A stretch of 64,000 nt of DNA from 2-01-FULL-45-10 sp964433975 (lineage in GTDB: Bacteria > Omnitrophota > Gorgyraeia > 2-01-FULL-45-10). Location of the stretch: the NCBI GenBank assembly GCA_964433975.1, contig CAYSSS010000002.1, forward strand, positions 1 through 64,000, in the 5' to 3' direction. Both the position numbers and the translations under genes were made by a program. This document shows positions 1 to 15,200 of this stretch, one piece after another (the stretch's first letter is position 1; each line of letters begins with the position of its first letter). The notes under the pieces were generated by a model, which was not told the origin of the DNA, made no database searches, and saw only the letters and a list, made by a program, of their open reading frames with translations.

Positions 1-2
1 TC

Positions 3-106
3 GACGGCTTCGGTACAGTGAGAGAGACCACCACCACCGGATCCTCCGTAAGGCTTAATGACGCGGGAGAAGAGATCAAGACCGGCGACTATGAAACCAT
101 CGCCCA
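3..106 (+). CDS. Giant surface protein, fragment upstream of gap 1
   Basis: This is an open fragment in frame 3. It encodes one partial copy of the IDGFGTVR-type repeat (DGFGTVRETTTTGSS, then a stretch ending in GDYETIA). The same DNA recurs after the first N gap at 229-332 and 457-510, so this is almost certainly the same gene as the downstream frame-1 reading. Its frame differs only because the gap was written as 100 Ns. The true start lies outside the window. An apparent GTG start at 18 is only an internal Val codon of the repeat. Confidence 0.75.
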
Positions 107-206
107 NNNNNNNNNNNNNNNNNNNNNNNNNNNNNNNNNNNNNNNNNNNNNNNNNNNNNNNNNNNNNNNNNNNNNNNNNNNNNNNNNNNNNNNNNNNNNN
201 NNNNNN
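107..206. other. Assembly gap (100 N) inside a tandem repeat
   Basis: There are exactly 100 Ns. The left flank matches the repeat unit up to the position equivalent to 332, and the right flank resumes at the position equivalent to 435. The shortest consistent gap is therefore 102 bp, or 102 plus multiples of the 228-bp unit, and any of these restores one continuous frame. The gap is best read as a collapsed repeat, not a real break. Confidence 0.9.
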
Positions 207-207
207 T

Positions 208-3200
208 ACTTCTACGGCCACAAAGATCGACGGCTTCGGTACAGTGAGAGAGACCACCACCGATGGAGAGAGCGTCCGGCTTAATGACGCGGGAGAAGAG
301 ATCAAGACCGGCGACTATGAAACCATCGCCCACAACAATGAATACGGCTATTTGCTCGACCAGGTGACCAATGGCTCAAGCTGGAACAAGATCTTTGACG
401 GCACCTCTATGGTCGACTATAAAGTAGGCACCTATACTTCTACGGCCACAAAGATCGACGGCTTCGGTACAGTGAGAGAGACCACCACCACCGGATCCTC
501 CGTAAGGCTCTTAGACGACGGCGTCACAGAGATGAAGACAGGAGACTACCAGACAATCGCGCTAAATAACGAGTACGGATATTTAATAGATCAGACTACT
601 ATCGGTCGCGGATTCCTATTAGGCCACTCATCAATTGTCATTTCTACATATACTACTACATCAGACTGCACGCAGCATATACCAGGCACTACTGATATGC
701 AGATAGACGGTTTCGGTACTGTTCGCTATTCAAAAACCGAAGGGTCCAGTTTTGATATTCAGGACTCATCCACAGGATCCTACACGACCGAAAACTATTC
801 AAACGAGTACGGCACTCTGACCGACCAGGTGACGAACGGTACGTCGTACCTAAGAGACAATCCCACGCAAGTCATATCGTCCTACCTAACCAAAGCGCAT
901 GCCGATACATTGCAGATAGAAGATGGCTTTGCGGATCCGACCGCCAAGCAGATAGACGGCTTCGGCACGGTTCGCCAGTCGAAGACAGTGACGACTACAA
1001 TAGGCGGTGCAAGGAAGAACACGAGTGTTTCCGATTATAACGAATGGGGCGTATTGAAGCACAGCGTCCAGTACAGAGGCGAATCTACCGAAGAAAGCGA
1101 TAGGATTACAGAGTCATTTTATAAGGACAGCGATAACCTCGATTACATGTATACGTATAAGAATAATGGTACGACAGTTGCCTTGACGACCATAAATTTC
1201 TATGGCGCCGATAAAAAGAGGGCTGAAGAAGGCTCGGTGCAACCTCTGGCTCAGCAGATTACTGTTTGGGGCGCGGCCGCGTCAATGGACAGCATAATGA
1301 GCCCGTCAGATACTGCGGCTACAGGAAATACGAGGGCAAGTGACACCTTCTACAAGGGCTGGAAGGGTGTAGAAATAATCGATTATCAGATCGGTTACAG
1401 CGCTTTTGTGCCGGACAGGGCGGTGTCTTCAACGGAATACCTGTATGAAGGCGATCTTACCGATCAAGACACATCTAATGACCTGATCTCAGCAGATGCC
1501 GCACAGAACCTCGAAAAGGGCTTAAGAAAAGTCATATCCTATAGGACTAACTTCAAGGTAGATGCCAATCCAGTAATAAATTTCGAGACATTCTATGCCG
1601 GTGAGAAAGGCGCAGAATTGACAGATAAGATCCTGTCAAAGAATGCGGATGGCACCATCTTTATAAGGTCAACTTTCTACGTCTACGACGACGAGAAATC
1701 CGCTGCAGAGGCCTGCCAGAACACGTCTGATACTTTAAAGCACATCGACACCTATGTCGGCTCAGCGAATAAGCCACAGGCGCTCATCAGTTCTACAATC
1801 ATGAAAGGCGGACGGGGCGACGAGAAGGCCGATTACATATACAGTTATTATGTCGGCGAAACACTCGACGATACAAAAAAGCAAAAGGCAGACATCATCA
1901 GTTCGGTAAATTACGTGTATGCGGGATCCGGCTACTATGACGCGATGACCAATGTCATAACTTATGTGGGCGATTTCAAAGTAAACCCGTCAAAGATAAG
2001 GTCGGATACAACATACTTCGGCACGGCCGGCGAGGAAAAGATCGACAATATAGACGAATACGGGCCTGATTGCACACTGCTAAAGGCCAATACGATATAC
2101 AGTTATAATCCGACAACCGGCATACTTGAGAAGGTTGAAAGATTCAGCATTTGGAATGACAAAGCCGCCACAAGCCACCTGTTAAAGGAAACAGTATATG
2201 AAGGCAGCTTCGAAGGCACAGAAAGAGAGCTGTTTAGCCTCGATTATAGTTTCGATTCTGACGTCGGCATATCCAAGGCAAAGACTCGCTACGACTATTA
2301 TTATGATTCTGATAACTATGATGATCTCGACGAAATAAGAGAATATAATGTGAAATCTGTCGCAGATCCGGCTGACAGGCGCAAAAACCACGACGAAGCC
2401 ACCGGTAATCTTACCAGGATAACCATATTCAGCGATTTTGAATCGAGGCCGGAACATGTCACAGATTACAAGAGATTCGACTACGACAGAAATTCGATTA
2501 CGCCGGAAGCGCTCAGGGCCACGTATAGGACAGACTACGTTTACGATGATATTCAGATGACAACTACAAGCACTACCTATGACGTCAGGCGGTCGGAAGA
2601 CCCAATGGTCGTCAATCCAGCCCTAAAGGTCAAAGACTCGTTCATACAAGCCTACGGAGACCAACAAAGGATTCAGACGGAGAATGCATATAAGGTATCA
2701 GAGGGCGCGTCGCAATTACAGGTGGCGTCAGAATTCTTCTATGACGCAAGCGGAATACTCGAAAGAGAGGAGTCAAAAGTCTGGAACACCAGATACACGG
2801 CCATGACACCATACACTACGACCACTTTCAATAAATCGACCGGCAATATAGATACTATCGAAACATATAAGCTGAAGTCAGGAACAGTGACAGAAGCGGA
2901 CATAAAGAGCAGGGTAGTCCAGCAGTACGATGGCGATGATGTACTGTTTCAGGCTGACGAATATAGCTTTGATACCGGCGTGCCTGTGCTTACCTCGACT
3001 TCTTACTTCAAGGACGGACTCATAGAGAGGAGCGATTACTATTATATAAATTCCGACGGGGATAATGTGATAAATCAAGAGGTCCGATATAAATATGATG
3101 ATGAATATAATCTGTTGGAGGCCCGCCAGTGGTATGTGATAGATCCTGCAAAGATTCCTGTAGTTTATGACAACTATAATTTGCCATCCGAATACAGGAT

Positions 3201-6200
3201 TTATTCCATAACAGAATATGAAGTCGCATACGGCGAATCACGTGAGAAAAAAGTAACCACTTATACCTCTTACGGCACGCAGGGACAGAATGCAGAGCCC
3301 CTGCCGGAGATGGTGGCAGAAAGATTATACAATGATGACGGCTATCTCTATAAGAGCCATCAGGTCGAGTATGCCTATACTTTTGATGTACAAAATGGGC
3401 AGCTTGTCGTAAATGTCGCGTCCACGGATACCATAGACGTGTATTATAAGTTCGACAAGGACTCAAGGCCGGTCACAGACAGGTTCGACAGGCCTTTCAA
3501 GGATTTCGCGGTGGAACGAACCTTGCCTTCGGACGATAGTTATATAATTATATATTCATACTACATTACAGACACGGCCGACGGCTATTACAGGAAGGTT
3601 GAGATAGGCGAACGCCATAAGAAGCCCGAATCTGAAATCATTCTATCAGACGGCAACAGCCTTTACATCTCGTATGAAATAGAGGACGCCATAAAGGCCG
3701 CGAGAGACTGGTTCAAGGAAAGGGCCATGCAATATGAGATGTCGGGCGTTTTCCTGAAAGTAGCGGATCCAGACTCTAACTCCGAGAGGACAATGGATGT
3801 AATAATGCCGGATAAAGACAAGACAATGTTCATTCGCGCCTCAGACCGGTCATCGCTTGAACTCGCCTCACTCATATCGTCGGTATTATCGAACCTCAGC
3901 GACCCATCCTATAAGATGGAATTTTTCTGGAACACGGATAAAGGCAAGCCTTACCTCAGGATCCAGGCGGGCTCGAATACGGTCCTATTGAATCTCGAGA
4001 ATGACTACTTCAACGGCACGAAGCTGGCGAACTTTATACCCGATGATGAACTCGCGCTATTATTCGGTGCGAACGCGGACAGAAACGCGATATCTGATTC
4101 TGATATAAGGACTAAACTGGAAGAAGCCGGCACCATAAACGCAGGCCGCGCCAATTACTGGGATGCCTTCATGACGCCGGAAAAGACCTTATTTACAGAC
4201 ACGTTCAATGACAAGGTCGCTACGCACAAAGCGGATTTGATCGCTCAATTGGGTACGGATAATGTTACAGAAGAAGAGTTCTACTTTAATCAAGCCCAGG
4301 GCGCGGTAGATATGTTAACGAAGAGGCTCGCAGATCTCAAAGCGGCCAATGCTTCGGACGCGAAAATAGAAGAGGCAACGAATAATGTCAAAGACGCCAT
4401 GCTCTTCCCGTCCGTAGACCGCCTGTTGGAATTCCTCAATTCAGATAAGACAGAGATAACCGTGATGGGCTTTGACGGCGTGACAGGGTCTACGAAGATG
4501 GTCCTCTACAAAAAACCTTCTGATACCGCAGATATCAGTGCGCTTATAGCAGCAGCATCAGATGTACAGGCGCTATTCGTAACAAAGCCCGATACGAATG
4601 ATTGGGTAGAGGGCGATTGGCAGATTTTTGAAAGTTATATCGCGCTCATTAGAGATACCCTTATGAATTCGCAGCCCCTTGACACGGCAGGGCTTTACAG
4701 GGCCTCATCAATAGCGACAGACTTCACCCATAAAGACGCGCAGCTCATCCAGATATTTGGCGACTATGATAGCTATATGCAGCTTAACTTATCCGACCTT
4801 GTGGAGCAATATAAATATCTCGTCTATGGAAATACACCTATTGTATTAGATAATGATTTCCTGACGCTCGACAGCGATAATAGTGGCGTTCCGGACTCTA
4901 TAGAGTATCTCGCGGGACCTGGCGCCACTAACCTTACAGATACCAATGAAAATGGTGTTCCGGATACATGGGAGAGGGCGATATACGGCTCATTAGGCGT
5001 TGTTCAACCGGGAGATAACATATTCACTAAGGATAACGACTTAGACGGCATGCCGGACATTATCGAGAAGATAACGCTGGGGAGCCTTACCACTTATGAT
5101 GCCGTAGACTTCAAGAAAGAGATAAATAAGATACCGCTTCCGAAAGAGGTCATGGCGGCGCTCGCGCAAAATATAAGGTATATCAATATTGCCGGTGTCG
5201 ACGGAAATACGAACAAATATGAGTTTAACTCCTTCTATCTGAATGGCGATAAGGCCGCGATAATAAGCCTTGCCCAACAGGTCGATACGTTATTAAGCAG
5301 AATGAAGGCCGGCTACCTGCCTGATCAATGGACTTCACCTGAATTTGAGGAAAATATTATATTGCTCCATAAATATTATTCCATGATGACTAAATTCAGG
5401 ACAGTGGGAGAACGGGGCGAGAATGCCGATGTGGGAAATGAGATAAATACGGTGTATATAGACGAAAACGAAAGGCAAGTGCTCACCATAAGCCCGAAGG
5501 GCGTTATAAGCACGGTTATAAGCAATCCGAACAGCACCGTGATAAAAAACGCGTATGGTTTCGTCCTGTTCCAGGAACCTACTGCGCCCAGCATGGATAC
5601 GTATCTTTCGAATGCCTACGATTCCTATGTAAATACCGACGACTTCATATACGGTAATACAACTAACCCGCAGAGAGATCCTGCGACAGGCCAGATATTT
5701 TTTACCGCAGATATAAATTTAGAAGATAATACCATTAAACTGCCTCTGGTAGATTCCGCAACCGGTAAATTTATACAGAACGCTGACGGATCAGTGGCAC
5801 TCACAGAAGTCGCATATCCGAATGCCGGAGGCACCTCGACAGTAGTGCATGATTTCGCATCCGTAGCGTATAATCCTAATACGCAGGAATATAGATTGCT
5901 GGGGCCGAACCCGACACTTGACCCTGTAGCCGTAATAAGCGTTTATGTGGTGCCTTTCCATACCATCTTTCCTCCCGAATTCACCAGAGAAGGCGACACG
6001 CAACCAATTGATACATGGAGGCTACTGAATCGCGGCGAGACAGTATACGCGGATGCCGTAGCGGGCCTTCCTGTTGTGGGGCCGGGCGCCAGTTTCACGT
6101 CCGGATGGAACTTGACAGACATTGGCAGCACAACCTACAACATCATTCGTGTGATGACGACCGAGTATTTCTACGTCAATGTGCCGGAGGAGGATATAAC

Positions 6201-9200
6201 TAATCGTATCGGCGGCCTTGCTAACTTCAGCTTCGACGAACTATATACGCATTACCAGCATTTAGAGCCGGGCGATCCGAACGTGCCTGATGGTTATGAA
6301 CGCGTGGTGCTCATGAGGACGTATAAGCCGAGATTAGTGGAAAGCTATATGAAAATAGATAATGGAGACGGGACCTATTCTTATGACGATCAGTCCTATT
6401 ATGAGAACGCGCCTGACAAGGGCATAATCTTTGACGGCCAAGGGAATCTCAAGAGGATAATGCAGCTCGATCCGGATAAGAACTGGGAAGGGTGGAGCTA
6501 CGATGTAAAGAGCGTTACTGTTGATGGAAATAAATACCTAAAGGTGGAATACAAGGGCAAGGATTCGCAAGGCAATGACCAGAGTTACGTGGTCGGATAT
6601 TTTGACGATAGCATGAGTAGATACACTACTTCTACCGATGAGGTAAAGGCTAATCTGGAGAAATATGTGGACCTGGACCTTGTCGCAGTGCAGATCGATA
6701 AGGCCAATAAGGTCTTCCTTAATTTATATGGCTTCTATAATAAGGTTCAAAGTGACGGCTGGGTAAACCAGGTATTCAAGAATAAGAGCGAGGCAATCGA
6801 TAATGCAGGTTACTCCACGTTAAAGGAGCTTAATAATGCATTCGCCGAGGACGAGCTCGACTATGTTAACCAGCTGACAAAATTTGAAGATGCGTTTTAT
6901 AAAGACCAGAAAAAGCACATAGCGGAGCTGGGTATTATATTACAACCACAATGGCAAGGAAGCAGCAGTACTGGATATTATAATATTCCTTCCTTGATGG
7001 CAAATCTTGAAAAGATGCAGAACGAATTGCTGCAGGAACATACCAATCTGAAGACGGACCTTGCTACATATGTCATCAATATGCTGGATCAGATCCAGAA
7101 CTTCAAGAAACTCATTGCAAGCATAGAAGAGTTGATTTGTTCGACCGTTGATGCAAACGGTAACCCAATTGATGATTCATGGGAGATTGTTGGTGGCAAA
7201 AAAATGCCCAAGAGAAAAGAGGACGCGGACGGAAAATTCATAGAGTCAGAGGCGCTTTTCCAGGCGCGCGTGAGGATCTGGAGCCTGCTGCATGGGCATG
7301 GAATGGATTTTGAGAATGTGGAGCAAAATATAAGGAACGCATTCTTAGGGAGTGATATATCCATAGTATATGACGATTCAGCCCATATAGAAAAAATAAG
7401 ATATCCTGTTAGTAGCACCGCAATGGGGCAAATAACCAGGCAGGCAGACGGCTCATGGCAAAATCTGGCAGGTGCTTCAGTCGATGTAGCGGATATCCTG
7501 TTGTCAGCGCAAGTGTTCAAAGATCTTGATACTGCTTTTGATAGAGCGAAGAATAGCCTCACTAACGTCATTAATTCCGCGACTACAATGCTCCCTGGCA
7601 ACTGGAATAGTTGGAATAGTGTCATAAACATCTTCCAGGAGGTTAAAGAGAGCATGAATTCGCTCCTGGATTATTACAGCAAGGCGGATAAAGCTATAAG
7701 CAACCTAAGGAAGATAAGGATAGGGACCGAGGAAGGCGGTAATATTGTGCTGGGGCTTTATAATAAGGGAGAGGATATAAACAAGCTCTTTACATCCCTT
7801 TTAAATAATCTGCCCTTAATAGAGAGCGCGGCCATCCAGGGAGCCATGGGAGAATACTCCATTAGCGGAGTTGCCCTGAATAGCACAACGCCTCCTGATA
7901 CGACACTGGCCGGTAGAATAAACGCGTTCCGGCAGGTTGAAACACAGATAAAAGATTTGATAAAAGGCGTTACGGATAATGTTGCGGGTACCGATACCAC
8001 TGCCGGCAGCAAATCTATAGCAGTTGGCATAGCAGCGGACTTAGGAGATATGACTGACTCCATAATAGCGGCGAAGCAGCCATTGGCCTTCATGGCCGAT
8101 TATTATTTCAAACCGGACCAGACGTTAGTGGCCACACCGTTGGTAGGATTAAATACAGCGGGCGATGTGCTCGCGCCGTTTGTATTAAATACTGTGGCCC
8201 CGGTCATAGGAAGCCCATACTCTCTCATAGGGGATGGCCCCCTTGCCGCTGGTGCCCTCAATCCGCTGATGAAGAGCTGGGACGGAGGCGATTTCACACA
8301 AAAGGAAGAAAAATTAGCAAAGGAACTAGATACCGCCAGGGAAAAGGCCTTCCAGCAATTCTATGGTGACACGATAGAGGATTTTAAGAAGGCACTCGCC
8401 ACGTCCCTTGGTTTCTCCGCTAGCGCCTATAACACAAGAGAAGATGATATTATAAGGCAGTATGACTTCGTGTCGAAGCAGCTTAAGGACATGCTGGACA
8501 ATAAACTTGACATGCTCTCAAAACAGCTTTCTGATCTGGAGCGGTCCTTAAACGATGAACTTGGCGACTCATTAAGAAATGTCTATAACGCCATAAAGGC
8601 CCTCGTCAAGGATGCGGGGACAAACTACGCGGACAGCGGACTGCCAGACCTGAATAATGACATGGATCCCGAGGCATACGTCAATACCAATACGCTAAGC
8701 CTGTACGGTAAGTTACAGCTTGCTGACTACCTCGCGGCCCTCGCTAAAAAGATAATCATACCTTATGATACTGGTTCCGAGGCAAGGTTAGGAGTAGAGA
8801 TAGGCGGGCTTTCCTACTGGATCTCTAAAGATCCGAGCATTTCAACCAGATTTTATCTGGTATCGCCGGATCTCAGCCAATTCTACATGGTGGATGTGTC
8901 AAGCGACTTAAGTTCCAATATGACAATAAACGGCGTAACTTATACCGCCTCTATAGATGGCGATAATAATTTAATATTTTCGGCAAAACCGATCAGTACC
9001 CAGATAACGTATGTCCAACAGGCGTCGCTCGCGCCGCAGGTAACGCTCGTGCCGGGCAACTTCTTCGTGTTGGATGATACGAACTCCGATTCATATGTGC
9101 TGCAATCGGCAGCTCTATCCGACCTTAAGGTCGAGATACCTAAGAGCGCGTTGGCATCCGGCGCAACATACAACATGGATCTCTTAGGAGTCAATTATAA

Positions 9201-12200
9201 CGTGAAACTCAACGAGGACGGTAGCCTCAGTTTAACCCAGGCCTCGATAAGCGTCAGGATCCTCAATACGATACCAGTGAGCGCCAATTATGATGGCACG
9301 ATACGGCTGCACGGCGTAGAATACCACACCAGCGTTAATGCAAATTCTTCTAATATGACACTCATTCCTCTCACAGCTGGCAATTATTCAGTATACAACT
9401 TTGACCTCAACTACCTGACAGCCGACGCGAATAACAAATACCTTATCAATATTGACGGCAAGCAGTTTACCGTGAAGCGCACCGGCAGCTACCTCTCGGT
9501 AGTCGCTGATTCGCAGGCCATCAATCTGGGCGGGATTTTGTACGATGTCGCATTAAGCGCGGACGGAAAAGTATACACACTTACACCGCAAGGCGGCGGC
9601 AGCGCCATAACAATAGATACCGCCGCTCTACCGCCTTCCATAACCGTGAACCATATAGAATATAAGATAAGCTATTCTCCTTTGTCAGGAGGACTTACAT
9701 TAGAGCCGGTGTATATCAACCCTCTCTATCCGGAAGGACATCTCGATCCTGAGCCCTTTGATACGGCTAATATTTGGACGGGCGGTTTCTATGTTGTCGG
9801 GACAGGAGATGGAGAGGTTTTGATGACCGCAAGATATCGGGAGTATAACCTCAATAACGCCCCGGGACAGGGACAGCTGGAAGACATATCATCCTGGCCG
9901 GACGACGGCTATTACTACGACGGAGCTCCTGAAGGTAAGAGAGTCTTCACTGTAAAGATAGGAGATGAAGTATATACCTTTACATTCTATTACGCCCTTT
10001 ATCTAAGTAGTGGCCTTAGGTTGTATTTAAGTGTGACAAATGTGGGAGGCGAAACAGTTTGCCGGGAAGAGCTCTATGAAGTAAATATTAATATTAAAGA
10101 TCTTCCCGACTGGCTAAACGCCAGCTTGTTTGATTTCATGGTAAGTAATGCCAACACGATGGCAAGTGGAGCCAACAGGACTATCAATATCAAAGGAGAA
10201 GATTATAAACTCATCCCATTAGTAAACCACGCCACCATGTCCGTCAATGGGTTATTGGTATCTTCCAATACTGTCGCAACGCCAGCAGATGGAACTATAA
10301 GTGTCCTGGTTCGTGTCGGAGATGAATGTTATGCTTTCAACTATAAGCCGAGAAACAGTGAATTCGGCTTCATAGACGTGGGCGGGTTCGAATACCGCGT
10401 TTCAGAGGAGAATAACCAGATAAAATTGGAACGCACCGGCAAGATATTCCTCGATAGCGTGACCCAGCCCGATATCAATTACGATATAGGCGGAAGGCAG
10501 ATAACAATAACTCCGGATCTGAACCAGTTGAAGATATACTCTACTGACCTCGGGATAGACAAAACTTGCGATAATTCTGTCACCGGCGCCGCGGGAAGAG
10601 ACCTATTTACCTTTGTTGCGGCAGGAATTAACTACACCGTCCACTTTGTAAGGGAAGATCCTGCCAAGAAGGGAATGCTCTCCTTTGTGCCTGACCGCGA
10701 GCCAGGCCAGGTGGAGATACCGAAGATAACGCTGCCGGGATCCGGATATGCCTACAGCAGTCTTTCGGCCAAAAACCCGATTTCATTTAATAATGGCGGC
10801 GCTTATATATTCGCAGGAAGCGATGCCAAGCTGTATGTGGGTGATAATAGGCTCAGCCTGACGAATAATTCCCTTACATTTAATAATGTGGGCGGGAGCC
10901 AGCTTACTATCAATTATGACCCGGGTAACAAAAACGTTTCTTATGCATGGGGTGGTTTTACAGAGACTGTATATTATGGGTTGGATTTTACACCTACATC
11001 AAACCTGAGCTTGCCAATACAAAACTGGATATACACCAATTCATACCAAGGCTATAGTATTTTATCCATCTCAAACCGCGGAGATATTGTCATATCGCTT
11101 GGTAGAAACAGCGATGGAACCTACGTGACGCCTGCATACAATGTCGCTATCATGGATGACGACGGCGCGAGGCTCATCGAAACCGAAAGCCCCGCCGGAA
11201 ACGGCCTTCCGCCCGGCATGGACTTGACCAGCATAAATAGGGTGCAGATGCCTGCGGGAGAAAAAGAATTGTCCCTTGACGGCTCAGGCAGCTACGTCGA
11301 GTTGCCTTACGACTCCCTTTATAAGACAGGTGGGGCCGGTGATTGGTCGTGGCAGGACACTCTTGAGGGCTATAAAGCAAAATTTAACGGCAGCATAAGC
11401 TACGTAAAAACAAATCCTGTCTCTAGCGGCTTTCCGACAACAGCCATGACAATAGAAACCTGGATCAAACCGCAAAACTCCGGAGCTACTAATCAAGTAA
11501 TCGCCAGGTATACATATGCAGGGCAAGACGCGCCGGATTGGTTTTTACAACTTGAACGTTCGAGCGGCTTCCTTAATTTTTATAAAAATAATGGCTCCGG
11601 TGTAAGCTATTGCAGCGGTGTGGATGTTAGCGATATATACGATGGCAATCCGCATCATATAGCAATAACATGGGTTAGTAGTACTGGAGCATTAAATATT
11701 TATATAGATGGTAAGCAGCGCATGGTCCTAGGCATGAGTCCTAAACCTGCGATAACAAGCGGTGGTAATTTATGGCTCGGGGCCACGAAATACGCTAATG
11801 GCGTGATTACTAACCCGTTTAATGGCGAAATGTATGACTTCGCTGTCTATAACCAAGTGTTATCTCTAAGTACGATACAAAATCATATGAATAACGGCTT
11901 AGGCGAGCCCACAACCGAGCCCAATTTAGTTACTTACTATGATTTCAAAGACGGAACGGCTACCGATGTATCCGGCCACGGCAATAATGGAACGTTAACC
12001 AACATATCAATCACACCTTTTAATTATGCCGCAAAAGCAGGGGTTGTATATGAAGGCGGCGAGACGTATATAGAGAGGAAATTCACTTTGACTGAAGAGA
12101 ATGATTTGAGCTTCCGATGGAATCTCTCTTCCGGAGAGGGGAAGAGTTTAAGGGTTTATATAGACGGTATAGAAACGGTGTTAACAGGCGATCCGGATAC

Positions 12201-15200
12201 GTGGAATACTTTCACAGAGACAGGCCTTGCCCTCGGAGATCACACCATAAAGTGGGTCTATTCTAATACAGCCGCGACCAGCCAGGACCAGGATACAGCG
12301 TTGATAGATGATATTAAATTCATCGGTACTGGCTTACGCGAAAAACAGGTCTTAATGGAGAAGGAACTAACGCGCTGGTCATATGATGCAACCATTAAAT
12401 ATAGAGGAGACCCATATAATTCTGAATACACTGATTCAATGACCCAGACAGTATATCTTGCCTCGGAGCTTGCGGCGGCGGGACTCAAAGCCGGAAATAC
12501 CAATGAGATATGGTCAATAAGCCTTAAATGTTCTAGCATGCCAACTAAGGATTTATCTAATTTCAGAATAAGAATGCAAAATACAACTAATGAAACCTCA
12601 ACCGCTTGGGTGACGAGCGGTTGGACAGATGTATACTATCAGCCTACTTTATCGAAGTCAGCACTCTCCACTAACGGCTGGTACACATTTAATTTTACCG
12701 TTCCTTTTGAATGGGACGGAACCAGTAATATTTTAATAGAGATCAGTAAGGATGGTTCGGCGGCGACCTCAACAGATAACGGATGTATATATGTCCGGGA
12801 CGGAATGGCAAACAGAACATATGCCGGTTATAGTGCATCCATGAGTTTCCCATTTAGCAGCATGACAGGCAAGACATACAACTTCGTGCCGGCATTAAAG
12901 ATCAACGGCCAGGCGGATATAGTAACGGTATCCGACGACTTCAGCGCCGACACAATGGCCCCTCTTAGTACAGGCCCCTTCAATGAACCGATATTTGTCA
13001 GAACGGGAAGCTTCTGGTATAAGGCGAACGATACAGCCGGCACACAGATGATCTACGAAGAAGGAGACGGTCAAAACGGCATTAGCGTTTACGTGGAGAA
13101 CGGTAAAATATGGGCAGGGGCGTGGGGGAGCGGGGTAAACGCTTGGCTTAATGCGGATACCACCGCTGGCGAATGGTACAATGTCACTTATGTTCTTGAT
13201 ATAACTAGCCACACTTTCAAGCTTTACTATGATGGTAAGTTAGCGGGCACAGCAAGTATCTCCACCGGCGTATCTTGTATACCCGCCCACCTCGAAAAAG
13301 GCGCCATAGGCGCGATGGTACAGGGTACAAGAGTCTCGGGTGTAACGATGACCGGCGACGGCCTGTACTTTAACGGCGAAATCGACAATGTCAGTTTCTA
13401 CGACAGGGCTTTTGAGACAGAAGACGAAATCAGAGCGCTCATGGATAACGGCTCCACGGTATATAGCGACAGCCTTTTCGCTTATTATTCGTTCAACGAC
13501 GGAACCGCCCGGAATGAGGTCGGTGACGGCTATGACGGAGCTTTGGCGGGCAACGCCTTTACACAAGAGGCCGAAGAGCGCGACGTGCGCGGGACATACT
13601 ATGTTACATCCGACGGCCCGGTGTATACCCTGACGCCGCAGGGAGGGTCGGGCCAGGCGCTTTCTATAGTTTCTATAGTGATAACCGCTACGAGCGGTAC
13701 ATATACATTCCAGGCCCCGCAAAACGGGCTCCTGGGCGAGATAGAAAATAACGGCACGAATTATCTTGTATTTTATAGCAAAGCTACCGGAAAAGTAACT
13801 ATCGAGGGGGGCCAGGGGCATGTGTCCATGTTCGGCTCTTCTGCCGAGCCGATACCGTTCAAGGCGAACGGCAATAATTATAATCTATTCCAATTTCCGG
13901 GAAACGGTATCTACATAATGTATACATCCGCTGGGGGCCTCGTTACGATTTGTGGCAAGGACTACGTATATGATTTTGATGGTTATAAACTTACGTTGAC
14001 ACTAATGAGCGACTCAAATAAAGTTTACGAGGTGACGGACTTTAACGCGCCTATAGAGATAGACGGCGTGCTTTACGATATCAACATGGTAAATAAAACC
14101 GATACGACGGTTACGCCGAACATCACAAAGATAGAACTTGTATTCACTCCCACAGCCATGACTATATATCCGGAAGACCTCGCGAGGAACTATAAGACAG
14201 TTACCATTCGCTCGCCGGTGGCTTCATCATATCAATATACAGAGGTGCCGGAGGCGCAAAGAAACACCCAAGTGCTGAGCGACATGAGCTCCTGGTGCAA
14301 CGTGCTGAGGCTTAGCAGCGGAGACATAGTGACTACGTGGTCAGAATATATAGAGGCGGAGGGGGTCTATAAAGAGTACTATAAGATGACTGATGCCAGC
14401 GGTAATATAAAAGTTTCGAAAACTGACATTGTAGAGACCGGATGGTTGTTTGACGGCGAAGCGGGCACTGCCAAATGTATTGACATGGGAGATGGAAGAT
14501 TCGCGCTACACACGACACGTTATAGGATTAATCCTGAAACCAACGAATATGAAATCAAAAAGTCGGTAACTATATATGGCAGCGATGGTCAGTATATAAA
14601 ACAGATAGACGGCGTAGAGGATGTATACGGGTCGTTAGGGCAAGGTGTATTATTGATGAAATTCTACGCCGAAGGCGAGCCCGACCCAGAGACTTCATCC
14701 TATAATCATAGCTATTATATCAGGGCCGTAGACGTGGATAACGATTTTAATAACCGCGGCGAACTGCAATTCGATTCCTCCTGGACCGAAACACCACTAC
14801 AAACAGAAGGCGATTTTACTGATATTGATGGTGCGGTGTCGCTAGGTAACGGCAAGTTTGCGTTAGCCACAAGACAATACCACATGACTTATACAGGCTC
14901 ACCTTACACGTATGAAACCACAGGCAGCAGTTCGTTAAAGGTCATGCAATGGGACGGCAATACAAATACTTTTACAAGTGTGGGAGGGGAAAAGACATTT
15001 GATTATCATTATCATTATAACTGGCCCATATACGAATATAGCACTACTTATCTCAACATAAGCAACATGGGGAATGGGTTATTTGCGCTAGGAATTAATT
15101 CATATAATTATAGCGCGGGAACTTCAGAATCGACCATAAAGATTTTTGACAATGCTTTCACTGAAAAGGCCTCTTACCTGGTCGGGCAGAATGGCAGCGC

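Larger units (their letters stand above)
3..1080 (+). repeat. IDGFGTVR tandem repeats of 76-83 aa
   Basis: Copies of an IDGFGTVR motif start at 226, 454, 703 and 952, with a partial copy before gap 1. Spacings are 228, 249 and 249 bp. Each of the earlier units also carries a second conserved block of the form NEYGxLxDQxTxG. The first copies are nearly identical in DNA and later ones drift, as expected for recent expansion at one end. The pattern of short aromatic and Gly-rich blocks resembles beta-strand repeats of the YD/RHS kind, though I cannot assign a named family. Confidence 0.85.

Noticed and set aside
18..284. A short separate gene at the window start crossing gap 1
   Set aside because: It is the partial repeat before the gap read through Ns; the same DNA is part of the giant gene downstream.
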